A stretch of 34,556 bases of DNA from JAHECQ01 sp047638695 (GTDB taxonomy: Bacteria; Actinomycetota; Acidimicrobiia; Acidimicrobiales; SZUA-35), in the NCBI GenBank assembly GCA_047638695.1, contig JBLINY010000039.1, forward strand, positions 1 through 34,556. The letters run 5' to 3'. The notes under the pieces were generated by a model. The model did not search any database. It worked only from the letters and a program-made list of their open reading frames with translations, and was not told where the DNA came from. The position numbers and the translations under genes are program-made. Below are positions 1 to 7,561 of the stretch, one piece after another (position 1 is the stretch's first letter; each line of letters opens with the position of its first letter).

Positions 1-1011
1 AAAAAGAGCCTGTGCGTCGACTGGAACACCGATGCCGGCCTTCAACTCATCAAGGATCTCGTGCCCCACGTCGACGTGGTTGCCGAGAACACCGGCACTC
101 CGGAAATTCTGGCCAAACGGGGCCTCGACTACGAGTCGATCATACTTCTGAACCCCAGCATTGTGATGGCGTCAGTTTCTGCCTTCGGGCGTCACAGCGC
201 CTACAGCCACAAGACGGGCTATGACTACATCGCCCAAGCATTCTCGGGCCTGATGCATATGACCGGCGACCCCGATGGCCCACCACAGTTCGTCGGATCG
301 GCCATCGCCGACACTGGCAGCGCGGTGCACGCCTTCGCCGCACTCGGTTATGCGTTGTTTCACCGAGAGCGCACCGGTCGCGGCCAGCATCTCGACATCG
401 CCATGGTCGACTGCATGTTCCACATGCACGAGGGTCATCTCGAGTGCGCTCACTTCGACGGCCACGAGCCGATGCGCATGGGCAGCCATCACGACCTTGT
501 CTTTCCCGTTGGGACCTTCCGAGGGCCCGAGAGTTGGATCGTGGTACTCGCTCTCGATCTGCAATGGCCCAACTTCTGCAACGCAATGGATCGGCCCGAC
601 CTCATCGACGACCCCCGCTACGACGTCATGAGTAAACGGGCCGAACGGCGCGACGAGCTCGTCGCACTGACCGAAGCGTGGATGGCCACCTTCGAAACCG
701 ACGCCGAAGTGCTGGCCAGGTTGGAATCACATCGAGTGCCGTGTTCGCCCGTGTTGTCACCCACTGACGCAATTGGCCATGAGTACTTCGAGAGCCGTGA
801 CATGGTGCGTTGGGTCGACGATCCGTTGCTCGGTCAGGTGCCGATTCCCGGCTACCCGTTCAAGTTCGGCGACCAACCAGAGCTGCCAACGCTGACCGCC
901 CCGCTCCTAGGCCAACACAACGCCGAGATCCTGATCGATGAACTAGGAATGACTGAGGCCCAGGTTGCCTCGCTCGAAGCAGCCGGTGTGTTGCACCACG
1001 GCGACACCTAA
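1..1011 (+). CDS. CaiB/BaiF family CoA-transferase, 5' truncated
   Basis: The frame is open from base 1, so the start lies outside the window; 336 residues remain of a family that is usually 380-410. Class III CoA-transferases move CoA between carboxylic acids through an aspartyl-CoA thioester. The catalytic aspartate is in AIADTGSAVHAFAALGYAL (residue 104 of this fragment), followed by the usual RTGRGQHLDIAM strand and the C-terminal PLLGQHNAEIL motif. The missing part is only the first Rossmann strand and loop (about 70 residues). The substrate cannot be told from sequence. It ends 119 bp before the DUF2330 gene. Family assignment is secure. Confidence 0.93.
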   Translation, partial: KKSLCVDWNTDAGLQLIKDLVPHVDVVAENTGTPEILAKRGLDYESIILLNPSIVMASVSAFGRHSAYSHKTGYDYIAQAFSGLMHMTGDPDGPPQFVGSAIADTGSAVHAFAALGYALFHRERTGRGQHLDIAMVDCMFHMHEGHLECAHFDGHEPMRMGSHHDLVFPVGTFRGPESWIVVLALDLQWPNFCNAMDRPDLIDDPRYDVMSKRAERRDELVALTEAWMATFETDAEVLARLESHRVPCSPVLSPTDAIGHEYFESRDMVRWVDDPLLGQVPIPGYPFKFGDQPELPTLTAPLLGQHNAEILIDELGMTEAQVASLEAAGVLHHGDT

Positions 1012-1130
1012 GACCCCGGCCGGGAACCAGACGAAACGCAGCGTCGTCTCACCCTGTCAGCGGCTGTGGGCCATAAGGCTCATGTCGCACGGCTGACTGC
1101 TGATGGGCAGCCACGTACTAAGGGGAACTC

Positions 1131-2459
1131 GTGTCTCACGCTGCTCACATCCGTCCTATCCGCATCCGTCCTGCTCACAAGCGTCGTGCTCACAAGCGCG
1201 TCGCTCGTCGTCTGGTCTTCGTTCCGCTGCTCGCGCTGCTCTGGCTCTCACTCGGCCAAGGTGTGAGTGCGTGCGGCGGGTTGTTCTGCCAGAACACCCC
1301 GGTCGACCAGGTAGGCGAACGCATCGTGTTCAGCACCGACGGCGAGACCGTCACCTCGCTCATCGAGATCCAATACTTCGGTGAGGCTGACGACTTCTCG
1401 TGGATTCTCCCGATTCCTGAAGCCATCGAGGCTGACGATCTGCAGGTACCTGAGAACGGTGATGCGGTCTTCGACGAACTTCACAGCTTCACCGATGTTC
1501 GCTTCATTGCTCCTGACGAGCCCGATTGCGTCGTCGAGGTGATGTTCGACTCGGCGACCGCCGAGTCAGAGGAGTCTGGAGACGGCGGTGTCGACGTATT
1601 CGCCAGCGGCGAGGTCGGCCCGTTTGGTTTCGACGTCATTGGCTCGTCTGACCCCAACGCCCTCATCGATTGGCTGGTCGAGAACGGCTACCGAGTAGAA
1701 CCCGAGATGGAGCCGCTCATCAACGTCTACGTCGACGATCAGTTCGCGTTCGTCGCCATGCGCCTGTTGGATGGCGAGACCAGCGAGTCGATCCAACCAA
1801 TCGAGATCAGCTATCCCGGCACCAAGCCCATGATCCCGCTTCGGCTTACCGCCGTTGCGGCCCAGAATCAGATGCCGATCTGGACCTGGGTGTTCGCTGA
1901 CGAGCAGGCAGTGCCTGAGAACTACTCCCACATGGACATCGCCACCGAAGAACTGACGTTCAGCAGCTTTGGCGGAAATGACTACATCAGCCTGGTGCAG
2001 AACCGGGCTGATGCCCTGGGCGGCCAGGCCTTCATCACCGAGTTCGCAACTGCGACGGAGAACATTGGTGTCACGATCAACCATCCGTACCTGGCCGAAA
2101 AGATCGATCAGTACGGCTACCTCACGCGGTTGGCGACGTACATCGACCCGGCCGAAATGACCGTCGACCCCGTCTTCGGCTTTGACGGAGACCGACCCGA
2201 CGTTTCCAATGTTCGCGACGCAACGGGCATGACCGGTCTCTATGACTGTGAGCGCGAAGGAGACAGCGGTGGCCTCATCAGTTTCGGAACCACCGATGCC
2301 ATCGACCCAACCGGTGGTGACGACGAGGTAGCGGCTACCACACCCGACGCTTCTGGCAGCAGCAACCTCCTGCTGTTCGCGATGGGAGGGGTAATCGTTG
2401 TGTTGGTCGGGGTTGTCGGCTTCCTTCTTGGAAACCGTAAACCAAACGCAGCCGCCTAA
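1131..2459 (+). CDS. Secreted DUF2330 domain protein with C-terminal membrane anchor
   Basis: 442 residues from a GTG start, with AAGGGGA four bases upstream. A long basic N-terminus (residues 6-27) leads into a hydrophobic stretch (28-47) and then ACGGLFCQN, the cysteine-rich start of the mature part typical of DUF2330 proteins. VSAC (45-48) also fits a lipobox, so either signal peptidase I or lipoprotein processing is possible. The body (50-400) is acidic, as expected of an exported actinobacterial protein. A single transmembrane helix near 415-437 is followed by a short GNRK tail. The protein should face outward, held by its C-terminus. DUF2330 has no established function. It converges on the CaiB gene at 2495. 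Confidence 0.85.
   Translation: MSHAAHIRPIRIRPAHKRRAHKRVARRLVFVPLLALLWLSLGQGVSACGGLFCQNTPVDQVGERIVFSTDGETVTSLIEIQYFGEADDFSWILPIPEAIEADDLQVPENGDAVFDELHSFTDVRFIAPDEPDCVVEVMFDSATAESEESGDGGVDVFASGEVGPFGFDVIGSSDPNALIDWLVENGYRVEPEMEPLINVYVDDQFAFVAMRLLDGETSESIQPIEISYPGTKPMIPLRLTAVAAQNQMPIWTWVFADEQAVPENYSHMDIATEELTFSSFGGNDYISLVQNRADALGGQAFITEFATATENIGVTINHPYLAEKIDQYGYLTRLATYIDPAEMTVDPVFGFDGDRPDVSNVRDATGMTGLYDCEREGDSGGLISFGTTDAIDPTGGDDEVAATTPDASGSSNLLLFAMGGVIVVLVGVVGFLLGNRKPNAAA
1146..1205 (+). repeat. Imperfect 15-bp tandem repeat x4 in the signal-peptide n-region
   Basis: Four 15-bp units in frame encode the pentapeptides HIRPI, RIRPA, HKRRA and HKRVA. They make up the basic n-region of the DUF2330 signal peptide. 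Neighbouring units share 9-12 of 15 bases, so the array has diverged. Its period keeps the reading frame. Confidence 0.7.
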
Positions 2460-2466
2460 GCGGACC

Positions 2467-2505
2467 GTCTAGATCACGCGTCTAGATCACGCGTCTAGAT
2501 CACGC
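2467..2505. repeat. 13-bp tandem repeat x3 over a stop codon
   Basis: GTCTAGATCACGC occurs three times without mismatch (2467-2479, 2480-2492, 2493-2505), between two convergent genes. It covers the TAG stop of the minus-strand CaiB gene (2495-2497). Because 13 is not a multiple of 3, the three copies put minus-strand TAG codons in all three frames (2495, 2482, 2469). Confidence 0.95.
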
Positions 2506-3730
2506 CGTCGTCTGCGAGTTGTTCGATCTCAGTTTGGCTGAGGCCGAGCAACTCGCCGAAAACATAGGCGTTGTGTTGGCCCAGCATCGGCGCCGCTCGG
2601 GTGATGCTCCAGTCGGTCTCTGACAGTCGGACTGGCTGGCCATCAACTCGTACGCCACCCATTGCCGGATGGTCGACCATCGGCCAAAGCGAGCGCGACG
2701 CCGTCGCCGGATCGGCGTCAATACGTTCGGCCGGACGTCGGACCGCAGCCGCCGGGATGCCCACGGTCTGGAGCAGGTCCTCGACTTCCCAGCGGGTCCG
2801 TTCACCCACCCATGCCGATACGGCGTCGTCGAGTTCATCATGGCGGGCCACACGCCCATCGAGCCCGGCAAGATCATCGCCCACGGGGCATCCGTCGCCC
2901 AGAAGGCCGCGCAGTGCTTCCCACTCAGCGTCGCTGCGGCAGGCAATAGCGACCCAGTTGTCGTTACCGAGACAGCGATACACCCCGTGCGGAGCCATTG
3001 CCGGAGAGGTCGATCGGTTGCTATCGGGGCGGTCGGCGGCCCGCATCGAGCGACCGTTCACCGACCAATCGAGCAGGTCGGCCCCGTGCAGATTGGCCCC
3101 GGCCTCGGTACAGCTCATGTCGACCCACTGGCCAATGCCAGTCTGCTCGCGGTACCACAGTGCCATCAGGATGGCAATGGCCATGTAGTAGCCACCGGTG
3201 TGGTCCATATAGGAGTAACCCCATCCGGCTGGATCCTCGCCGGCCAGGCCCGAGTTGTGGGTGAGGCCGGCAACGGCCTGGGCGATTGGACCCCATGATT
3301 TGAACGGGCGATAGGGGCCGGTGTGACCGAACCCGCAGTTCGACACATAGATGATGTCCGGCTTCAGCTCCTCGAGAGCGTCGTAGCCAAAGCCCATACG
3401 TTCAAGAACCCCGGCCGCGAAGTTCTCTGACACGACGTCGGAGATCTTCACCAGCTCTCGCAAGAGATCCTTGCCCTCGTCGGTGCGGACATTGAGGGTG
3501 ATGCCCAACTTCTCAATGTTGTGGTTGTTGAAGCCTGTGCCCTGCTCGATACCACGCCGCTCGTCCTTGAACGGTGGCGAGCCGCGCAAGATGTCCCACT
3601 TGCCGTTGTTGGTCGGATCCTCGATCCGAATCACCTCAGCGCCGAAGGACCCAAGCCATCGGGTGGCGCCGGCGCCGGCCAGCTGACCGGTGAAATCACA
3701 GATCCGAAATCGAGAGAGAGCACCAGTCAT
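2495..3730 (-). CDS. CaiB/BaiF family CoA-transferase
   Basis: 411 residues, full length for the family. The N-terminal strand RICDFTGQLAGAGATRWLGSFGAEVIRIED carries the CoA-binding start of the large domain (given here by position: residues 8-37). The catalytic aspartate is D176 in YSYMDHTGGYY, followed by REQTGIGQWVDMS. The small domain runs through the middle and the C-terminal APMLGQHNAYV motif returns to the large domain. The ATG at 3730 lies six bases after CAGACT, which suggests a leaderless message. The gene runs alone, convergent with DUF2330 and divergent from the small gene at 3862. Its stop is inside a 13-bp tandem repeat. Substrate unknown. Confidence 0.94.
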   Translation of the reverse strand: MTGALSRFRICDFTGQLAGAGATRWLGSFGAEVIRIEDPTNNGKWDILRGSPPFKDERRGIEQGTGFNNHNIEKLGITLNVRTDEGKDLLRELVKISDVVSENFAAGVLERMGFGYDALEELKPDIIYVSNCGFGHTGPYRPFKSWGPIAQAVAGLTHNSGLAGEDPAGWGYSYMDHTGGYYMAIAILMALWYREQTGIGQWVDMSCTEAGANLHGADLLDWSVNGRSMRAADRPDSNRSTSPAMAPHGVYRCLGNDNWVAIACRSDAEWEALRGLLGDGCPVGDDLAGLDGRVARHDELDDAVSAWVGERTRWEVEDLLQTVGIPAAAVRRPAERIDADPATASRSLWPMVDHPAMGGVRVDGQPVRLSETDWSITRAAPMLGQHNAYVFGELLGLSQTEIEQLADDGVI

Positions 3731-3736
3731 GGAGCG

Positions 3737-3742
3737 AGTCTG
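3737..3742 (-). promoter_or_regulatory. Candidate -10 element CAGACT for the CaiB gene
   Basis: On the minus strand CAGACT is followed by exactly six bases and the ATG at 3730. This is the spacing expected when transcription starts at the start codon. No clear -35 was seen. Confidence 0.4.
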
Positions 3743-3807
3743 GCCCGCCGGCTCGGACCTCGCCAGCTCAGCCGACTGCTGAACTTCATCTCAGGCGCCA
3801 CAGGTAG

Positions 3808-3813
3808 TACCTT
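3808..3813 (+). promoter_or_regulatory. Candidate -10 element TACCTT
   Basis: TACCTT is followed by six bases and an ATG at 3820 that opens a three-codon ORF. It lies 49 bp before the start of the small protein gene at 3862 and is the best promoter candidate for the crotonase/CaiB operon downstream. Confidence 0.35.
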
Positions 3814-3819
3814 CTGCCG

Positions 3820-3831
3820 ATGCGCAGGTGA
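3820..3831 (+). other. Three-codon leader ORF (M-R-R-stop), candidate
   Basis: ATG CGC AGG TGA begins at the expected transcription start given by TACCTT at 3808. If translated it would be a minimal leaderless upstream ORF before the SD-led gene at 3862. The evidence is spacing only. Confidence 0.2.
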
Positions 3832-3861
3832 GCCTGCCCAGTGACAGAAAGGGGTGCCGTC

Positions 3862-4107
3862 GTGGCAACCAAGCCAGGTGAGAAGGTCCAGTTCGAAGAT
3901 CTCGGTGTCGAGGTGATCGTCACCAAGGGAGGCGACGGCGATATCACAGCGTCGGAAGGCGGCGATGGCCTGAAGGTCGGCAAGCGCTACGAAGACGAGG
4001 CCACCGGAATCCAGGTGCTCGTCACCAAGCCCGGCGCAGCCACGCTGATGTGCAACGGCGCTGAGATGGCACTGCAAGAGCCAAAGAAGACCAAGTCGGC
4101 CGACTGA
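3862..4107 (+). CDS. Small protein, duplicated desulforedoxin-like fold lacking the metal cysteines
   Basis: 81 residues from GTG 3862, chosen because GAAAGGGG lies at a proper distance upstream; an in-frame GTG at 3841 would add seven residues. The C-terminal half, GKRYEDEATGIQVLVTKPG followed by ATLMCNGAEM, lines up by eye with desulforedoxin (YKCELCG ... LVCCG). The first two cysteines are D and T here, and the CC pair is CN, so only one of four iron ligands remains. The first half, QFEDLGVEVIVTKGGDGDI, repeats the same hairpin, so the protein looks like an internal duplication. It opens a run of acyl-CoA genes, with a hairpin at its stop codon. Function unknown; it probably does not bind iron. 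Confidence 0.7.
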   Translation: MATKPGEKVQFEDLGVEVIVTKGGDGDITASEGGDGLKVGKRYEDEATGIQVLVTKPGAATLMCNGAEMALQEPKKTKSAD

Positions 4108-4121
4108 GGTCTACCGACCTC
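4106..4121 (+). terminator. Hairpin at the stop codon, terminator or attenuator candidate
   Basis: GAGGTC-TACC-GACCTC forms a perfect 6-bp stem with a 4-base loop. It begins inside the TGA stop of the small gene. There is no T tract. The crotonase gene starts 19 bp downstream, so partial read-through is likely. Confidence 0.4.
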
Positions 4122-4140
4122 GCCAACCGCCCCCAACCTC

Positions 4141-4872
4141 ATGGCAGCCGACAGCATCGACGTCGTTGCCAGTCACGACGGCCATGTTCGCCGTTTGACG
4201 ATGCCGGGCGGGCAGCTCAGTACAGCGATCGCTCGGGCGGTCGTCGCTGCAGCTGAAGAACTGGTCGAACAACGTGATGTCCGGGTCGTCGTTCTCGACG
4301 CCCGGACATCGCCGTTTTGTTCCGGTCCAGCCGAGGGGCTCGACCGATTCGATGTGGATCCAGCGGCGGCCCTTGCCCGCCTCCGACCCCCGGTCGTCTG
4401 CGTCATCGACGGAGACTGCCATTCAGTCGGCCTTGAGCTGGCGCTGGCCACCGACATTCGCATTTGCTCGCCAACGGCCAGCTTTGCACTGCCCGATGCG
4501 ACCACGGGCCAGCTTCCGGCCTGGGGCGGCACACAACGTCTCCCTCGAGCGATCCGACGAGCCGAGGCGACGGCCATGGTGCTCACCGGTTCGACCATCA
4601 ACGCCGACCGTGCTCTCTCGTTGGGCCTGGTGCACGAGGTGCACGCCGACCTGACGGCAGGTGTCGACGCCCTTGTCAACAACCTGGTCGGTTTGGGGCC
4701 ATTGGCTCTCGAACTGACGAAGGAAGCCATTCATCGCGGCAGCGAGATGCCGCTTCGCGACGGGCTCCGCCTCGAGGGCGATCTCAACCATCAGCTTGCC
4801 GCCACCGAGGATCGGGCCGAAGGCCTGCAAGCCTTCTTCGACAAGCGACCACCCGATTTCAGTGGACGCTGA
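4141..4872 (+). CDS. Enoyl-CoA hydratase/isomerase (crotonase) family protein
   Basis: 243 residues, slightly short for a crotonase (about 260). Oxyanion-hole segments are FCSGPAEGL (59-67) and CHSVGLELALATD (93-105). The position of the first catalytic glutamate of rat enoyl-CoA hydratase (E144) is E99, but the second (E164) is aspartate, D119 in FALPDATTG. WGGTQRLPRAI follows as usual. Hydration of a 2-enoyl-CoA or an isomerase or hydrolase role are all possible. The ATG has no clear Shine-Dalgarno sequence. It sits between the small desulforedoxin-like gene and an atypical CaiB gene, and probably shares their transcript. Confidence 0.88.
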   Translation: MAADSIDVVASHDGHVRRLTMPGGQLSTAIARAVVAAAEELVEQRDVRVVVLDARTSPFCSGPAEGLDRFDVDPAAALARLRPPVVCVIDGDCHSVGLELALATDIRICSPTASFALPDATTGQLPAWGGTQRLPRAIRRAEATAMVLTGSTINADRALSLGLVHEVHADLTAGVDALVNNLVGLGPLALELTKEAIHRGSEMPLRDGLRLEGDLNHQLAATEDRAEGLQAFFDKRPPDFSGR

Positions 4873-4893
4873 TCGTGACAAAGGCTGCTGGCT

Positions 4894-5898
4894 GTGGTTC
4901 TTGAACTCGATCGTCTGGTAAGCCTGCTGCCGCCGGGAACCTTGGAGGTGGCCCGGCGCTGGTGTCCCCCCGGGCGACTCGATCGGATGACTCGTGATCT
5001 GGTGCTGCCACTGGCGATCGAACCCGACTGGCCCGGCCCGGCCGACCCGCTGGCGGTCGGCGACGGTTGGGTTCAGGCCGATATCACCGACGACGACCGC
5101 GACACGCTCGACCGACTCCGGGCCACGATGCCCAACGCAACCGCCGAACAGTTGGCAACAGCGGCCCAAACCTGGCGACTTCCGGTGCTCCCCTATCGAC
5201 CGCTTCCAACGAACGCTGCCCCTTCCAGACCGCTGCCCTCCGAGGAGTTCACGGGAAGCGGCATGAGCATGGCCGGCCTTAAGGTGGTCGACCTGAGCAG
5301 TCTGTGGGCGGGTCCGTTGTGCACGCAGTTGCTAGCGGACGCTGGCGCCGAGGTCACCAAGGTCGATCCTGACTGTCGGCCCGATGGCTTTCGGGAACGC
5401 CCCCACCTCTACGCCCAGCTGAATACCGGCAAGACCATCGTCGACCTCGACCTGCGGCGTCCCAACGACCGCGACGCGTTCGAGGATCTGCTGCGCCACG
5501 CCGACCTGCTGGTCGATTCGTTCAGCCGACGGGTTCTCCCCAACCTCGGCTACGACGCTGCAGCGTTGCAGCGTCTCAACCCAACGATGGCCCGAGTGTC
5601 GATTGTCGCTTTTCCCACAGGTTGCCCCGAGCAAGACTGGCTGGCCTACGGATCGGGCATCCACGCCGTCAGCGGTCTTGGCCTCGCCACCGGGCGGGCG
5701 AAGGCCTCGGCTGTTGCCTACCCCGACTCGCTCACAGGTTATGCGGCCTTCCACGCTGCTCGGTCCGTTGTCGACGCGGCAAGACACGGCACGGCGTCAG
5801 CGGGCAGTCTCCATCGCTCCCAGTCGGCCTATCGCGAAGTGTCCCTTTGGGAGGCGGCCGCGGCCGTTGTCGCTGCGACCAACGGCGTTCACCAATGA
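4894..5898 (+). CDS. Atypical CaiB/BaiF CoA-transferase with small-domain-like N-terminus and no C-terminal domain
   Basis: 334 residues from GTG 4894, with AAAGG upstream. The usual CaiB N-terminal strand (LKVVDLSSLWAGPLCTQLLA) appears only at about residue 129. The catalytic aspartate is D278 in AYPDSLTGYAAFHAA, and the protein ends about 55 residues later, so the small domain and the final LGQH segment are missing. The first 125 residues contain ATAEQLATAAQTWRLPVLPY, which resembles the end of a CaiB small domain. The order of parts therefore looks permuted. It may be a two-part enzyme that completes itself in a dimer, or a half-transferase acting with another CaiB. It overlaps the next crotonase by ATGA, so the two are translationally coupled. 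Confidence 0.82.
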   Translation: MVLELDRLVSLLPPGTLEVARRWCPPGRLDRMTRDLVLPLAIEPDWPGPADPLAVGDGWVQADITDDDRDTLDRLRATMPNATAEQLATAAQTWRLPVLPYRPLPTNAAPSRPLPSEEFTGSGMSMAGLKVVDLSSLWAGPLCTQLLADAGAEVTKVDPDCRPDGFRERPHLYAQLNTGKTIVDLDLRRPNDRDAFEDLLRHADLLVDSFSRRVLPNLGYDAAALQRLNPTMARVSIVAFPTGCPEQDWLAYGSGIHAVSGLGLATGRAKASAVAYPDSLTGYAAFHAARSVVDAARHGTASAGSLHRSQSAYREVSLWEAAAAVVAATNGVHQ

Positions 5899-6593
5899 GC
5901 TCTGGAGCCGAACTGGAACTCGATGGCCCGGTGGCCATCGTTAGTCTGAACAATCCGCCGTTGAATATCTTTGACCTCGACATGCGCGACGGTCTGATCG
6001 AAGCGTTCGACGCCGTCAACGACGTGCCCGACGTTCGGGTCATGCTGCTTCGGGCCGAGGGCAAACATTTCAGCGCTGGTGCCGACCTTTCCGAATTCGG
6101 GACGGCGCCTTCGATTATGGAAGGCCGCCGCATTCGTTGGGATCGAGATCCCTGGGGCCTCCTGTGGGACCTTCGAGTTCCGACCGTCGCCGCTTTGCAC
6201 GGCTACACCGTTGGAAGCGGCCTCGAAATGGCGATGTTGTGCGACATAAGGCTGGCCGCCACAGACACCCAGGTCGGGCTGCCCGAAACCAAGCTGGGCA
6301 TGTTGCCTGCCGCCGGCGGCACGCAGAGCGTGACCCGTGCCATCGGCCCGCATCAGGCGGTGCCGTTTGTGTCCACGGCCGAGACGATCGACGCGGTCAC
6401 CGCAGCGGCACGGGGACTCGTGTGGCAGGTCGTCGACGAGGTCGAGGTCGCAGCCCGAACACTCTGCGACCAACTGGCCCGCCTCGACCCAGGGCTCGCC
6501 CGTGCTGTCCGTCGAACTCTGCGCGCAGCCGGCGACCTACCGCTTGACCAGGGGCTCGCCCTCGAGAAACGTCTAGCGCTGACCCAGCGTTAG
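5895..6593 (+). CDS. Enoyl-CoA hydratase/isomerase (crotonase) family protein
   Basis: 232 residues from ATG 5895, which overlaps the TGA of the preceding CaiB gene (ATGA). The same frame is open further upstream, but that part is the CaiB gene read in another frame. HFSAGADLSEFG (58-69) and GYTVGSGLEMAMLCD (103-117) form the oxyanion hole. Both glutamates of classical hydratases are present, E111 and E131 (GLPETKLG). Of the three crotonases here it is the one with the full catalytic pair, so hydratase activity is most credible. It is about 30 residues short at the C-terminus. Its stop codon lies in the loop of a strong hairpin. Confidence 0.9.
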   Translation: MSSGAELELDGPVAIVSLNNPPLNIFDLDMRDGLIEAFDAVNDVPDVRVMLLRAEGKHFSAGADLSEFGTAPSIMEGRRIRWDRDPWGLLWDLRVPTVAALHGYTVGSGLEMAMLCDIRLAATDTQVGLPETKLGMLPAAGGTQSVTRAIGPHQAVPFVSTAETIDAVTAAARGLVWQVVDEVEVAARTLCDQLARLDPGLARAVRRTLRAAGDLPLDQGLALEKRLALTQR

Positions 6594-6604
6594 CGCTGGG
6601 TCAG
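6579..6604 (+). terminator. Strong hairpin with the stop codon in its loop
   Basis: CTGACCCAGCG-TTAG-CGCTGGGTCAG is a perfect 11-bp stem with a 4-base loop. The TAG stop of the crotonase spans the end of the loop (6591-6593). After one mismatch two more pairs form (6576-6607). No T tract follows. It probably ends the operon that begins near 3862. Confidence 0.65.
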
Positions 6605-6659
6605 AGCCCGCGATCGACGCGGAGAGCTGAACCACCCGGCAGCCCGTAGCTGCGACAAC

Positions 6660-6665
6660 TAGCCT
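6660..6665 (+). promoter_or_regulatory. Candidate -10 element TAGCCT, leaderless
   Basis: TAGCCT is followed by six bases and the ATG of the MOSC gene at 6672. No Shine-Dalgarno sequence precedes that ATG. Spacing is the same as at 10972, 16012 and 28121. Confidence 0.45.
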
Positions 6666-6671
6666 CGGGCC

Positions 6672-7559
6672 ATGTCCAACGGCAAGCTGGCAGCCATCCA
6701 CATTCATCCGGTGAAATCCTGCCGCCGCCTTGTTGTCGAGACGGCAAGGGTGACGGCTCTCGGGCTCGCCGACGACCGCACATGGCAGATTGTCGATGGC
6801 GACGGCCGACCGGTGACCCAACGCCAGCACAAGGCACTGGCTGCGGTGCAGCCACAACTGCTTGATGGCGGGCTGCGTCTCTCGGCCCCCGGCCACGACA
6901 CCGTCGAAGTGGCGGCCCCGAGTGCTGCCGATTCCGAGGCCAAGTCATTGTTCGGTGTCAGTGTGCAGGTGCACGATGCCGGCGACGACGCCGCTGCCTT
7001 CTTCAGCACACTCACCGGCGAGCCATGCCGCCTCGTGGCCATCGCCGACGGCGGCGGTTGGTCCATCCCAGAAAAGTTCGGGCTGTATGACAACCCGCTG
7101 GCCTTCGTCGATGCTGCCCCGGTGTTGGTCGCAACCACGTCATCGCTTAGCTGGCTTCAGGACCATGCCAGTGAACCGTTTGGCATGGAACGATTCCGAC
7201 CAAACCTCATCATCGAGAACGACGAAGCGTGGGTCGAAGACACCTGGGCCGAGTTCACCATCGGCACCACCAGCCTGGCGATGGGTATGCCGTGGCCTCG
7301 CTGTCCGATGCCCCAGATCGATCAAAATACCGTCGACAGTCTCGACGTCGCCCGCCACAAAGAGCCGGCCAAGGCACTGAAGGAGCACCGCTGGTGCAGT
7401 GATGCCTCCACCATGCCCGTAGGCGTGCGCCCAATCTTGGAGGGCAACGGTCTGTTCGGCATCGGCTGCACCATCGGGCCGGCGGGTTCGCTCGTAACCG
7501 TTGGCGACCCTTTGGACGTGGTGTCCAGCGACAACCCCCTGATCGCCCCTCCCGCCTGA
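6672..7559 (+). CDS. MOSC domain protein (YcbX/mARC type)
   Basis: 295 residues. The N-terminal MOSC beta-barrel starts with LAAIHIHPVKSCRRL (6-20) and GLADDRTWQIVD; the MOSC domain proper has FGMERFRPNLIIEN and PWPRCPMPQIDQNT, the region that binds molybdenum cofactor in this family. Relatives reduce N-hydroxylated compounds such as amidoximes or detoxify base analogues, drawing electrons from a partner. No ferredoxin or reductase domain is fused here and none is encoded nearby. It starts a two-gene unit with the E1-like gene, which begins two bases after its stop. The start is supported by a leaderless-type promoter. Confidence 0.9.
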   Translation: MSNGKLAAIHIHPVKSCRRLVVETARVTALGLADDRTWQIVDGDGRPVTQRQHKALAAVQPQLLDGGLRLSAPGHDTVEVAAPSAADSEAKSLFGVSVQVHDAGDDAAAFFSTLTGEPCRLVAIADGGGWSIPEKFGLYDNPLAFVDAAPVLVATTSSLSWLQDHASEPFGMERFRPNLIIENDEAWVEDTWAEFTIGTTSLAMGMPWPRCPMPQIDQNTVDSLDVARHKEPAKALKEHRWCSDASTMPVGVRPILEGNGLFGIGCTIGPAGSLVTVGDPLDVVSSDNPLIAPPA

Positions 7560-7561
7560 GA

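Noticed and set aside
1015..1024. Palindrome CCCGGCCGGG after the first CaiB gene as a terminator
   Set aside because: It has no loop and no T tract, and short GC palindromes are expected by chance at this composition.
5622..5894. Longer N-terminus for the crotonase at 5895
   Set aside because: This part is the CaiB gene read in another frame; crotonase homology begins at the ATGA overlap.
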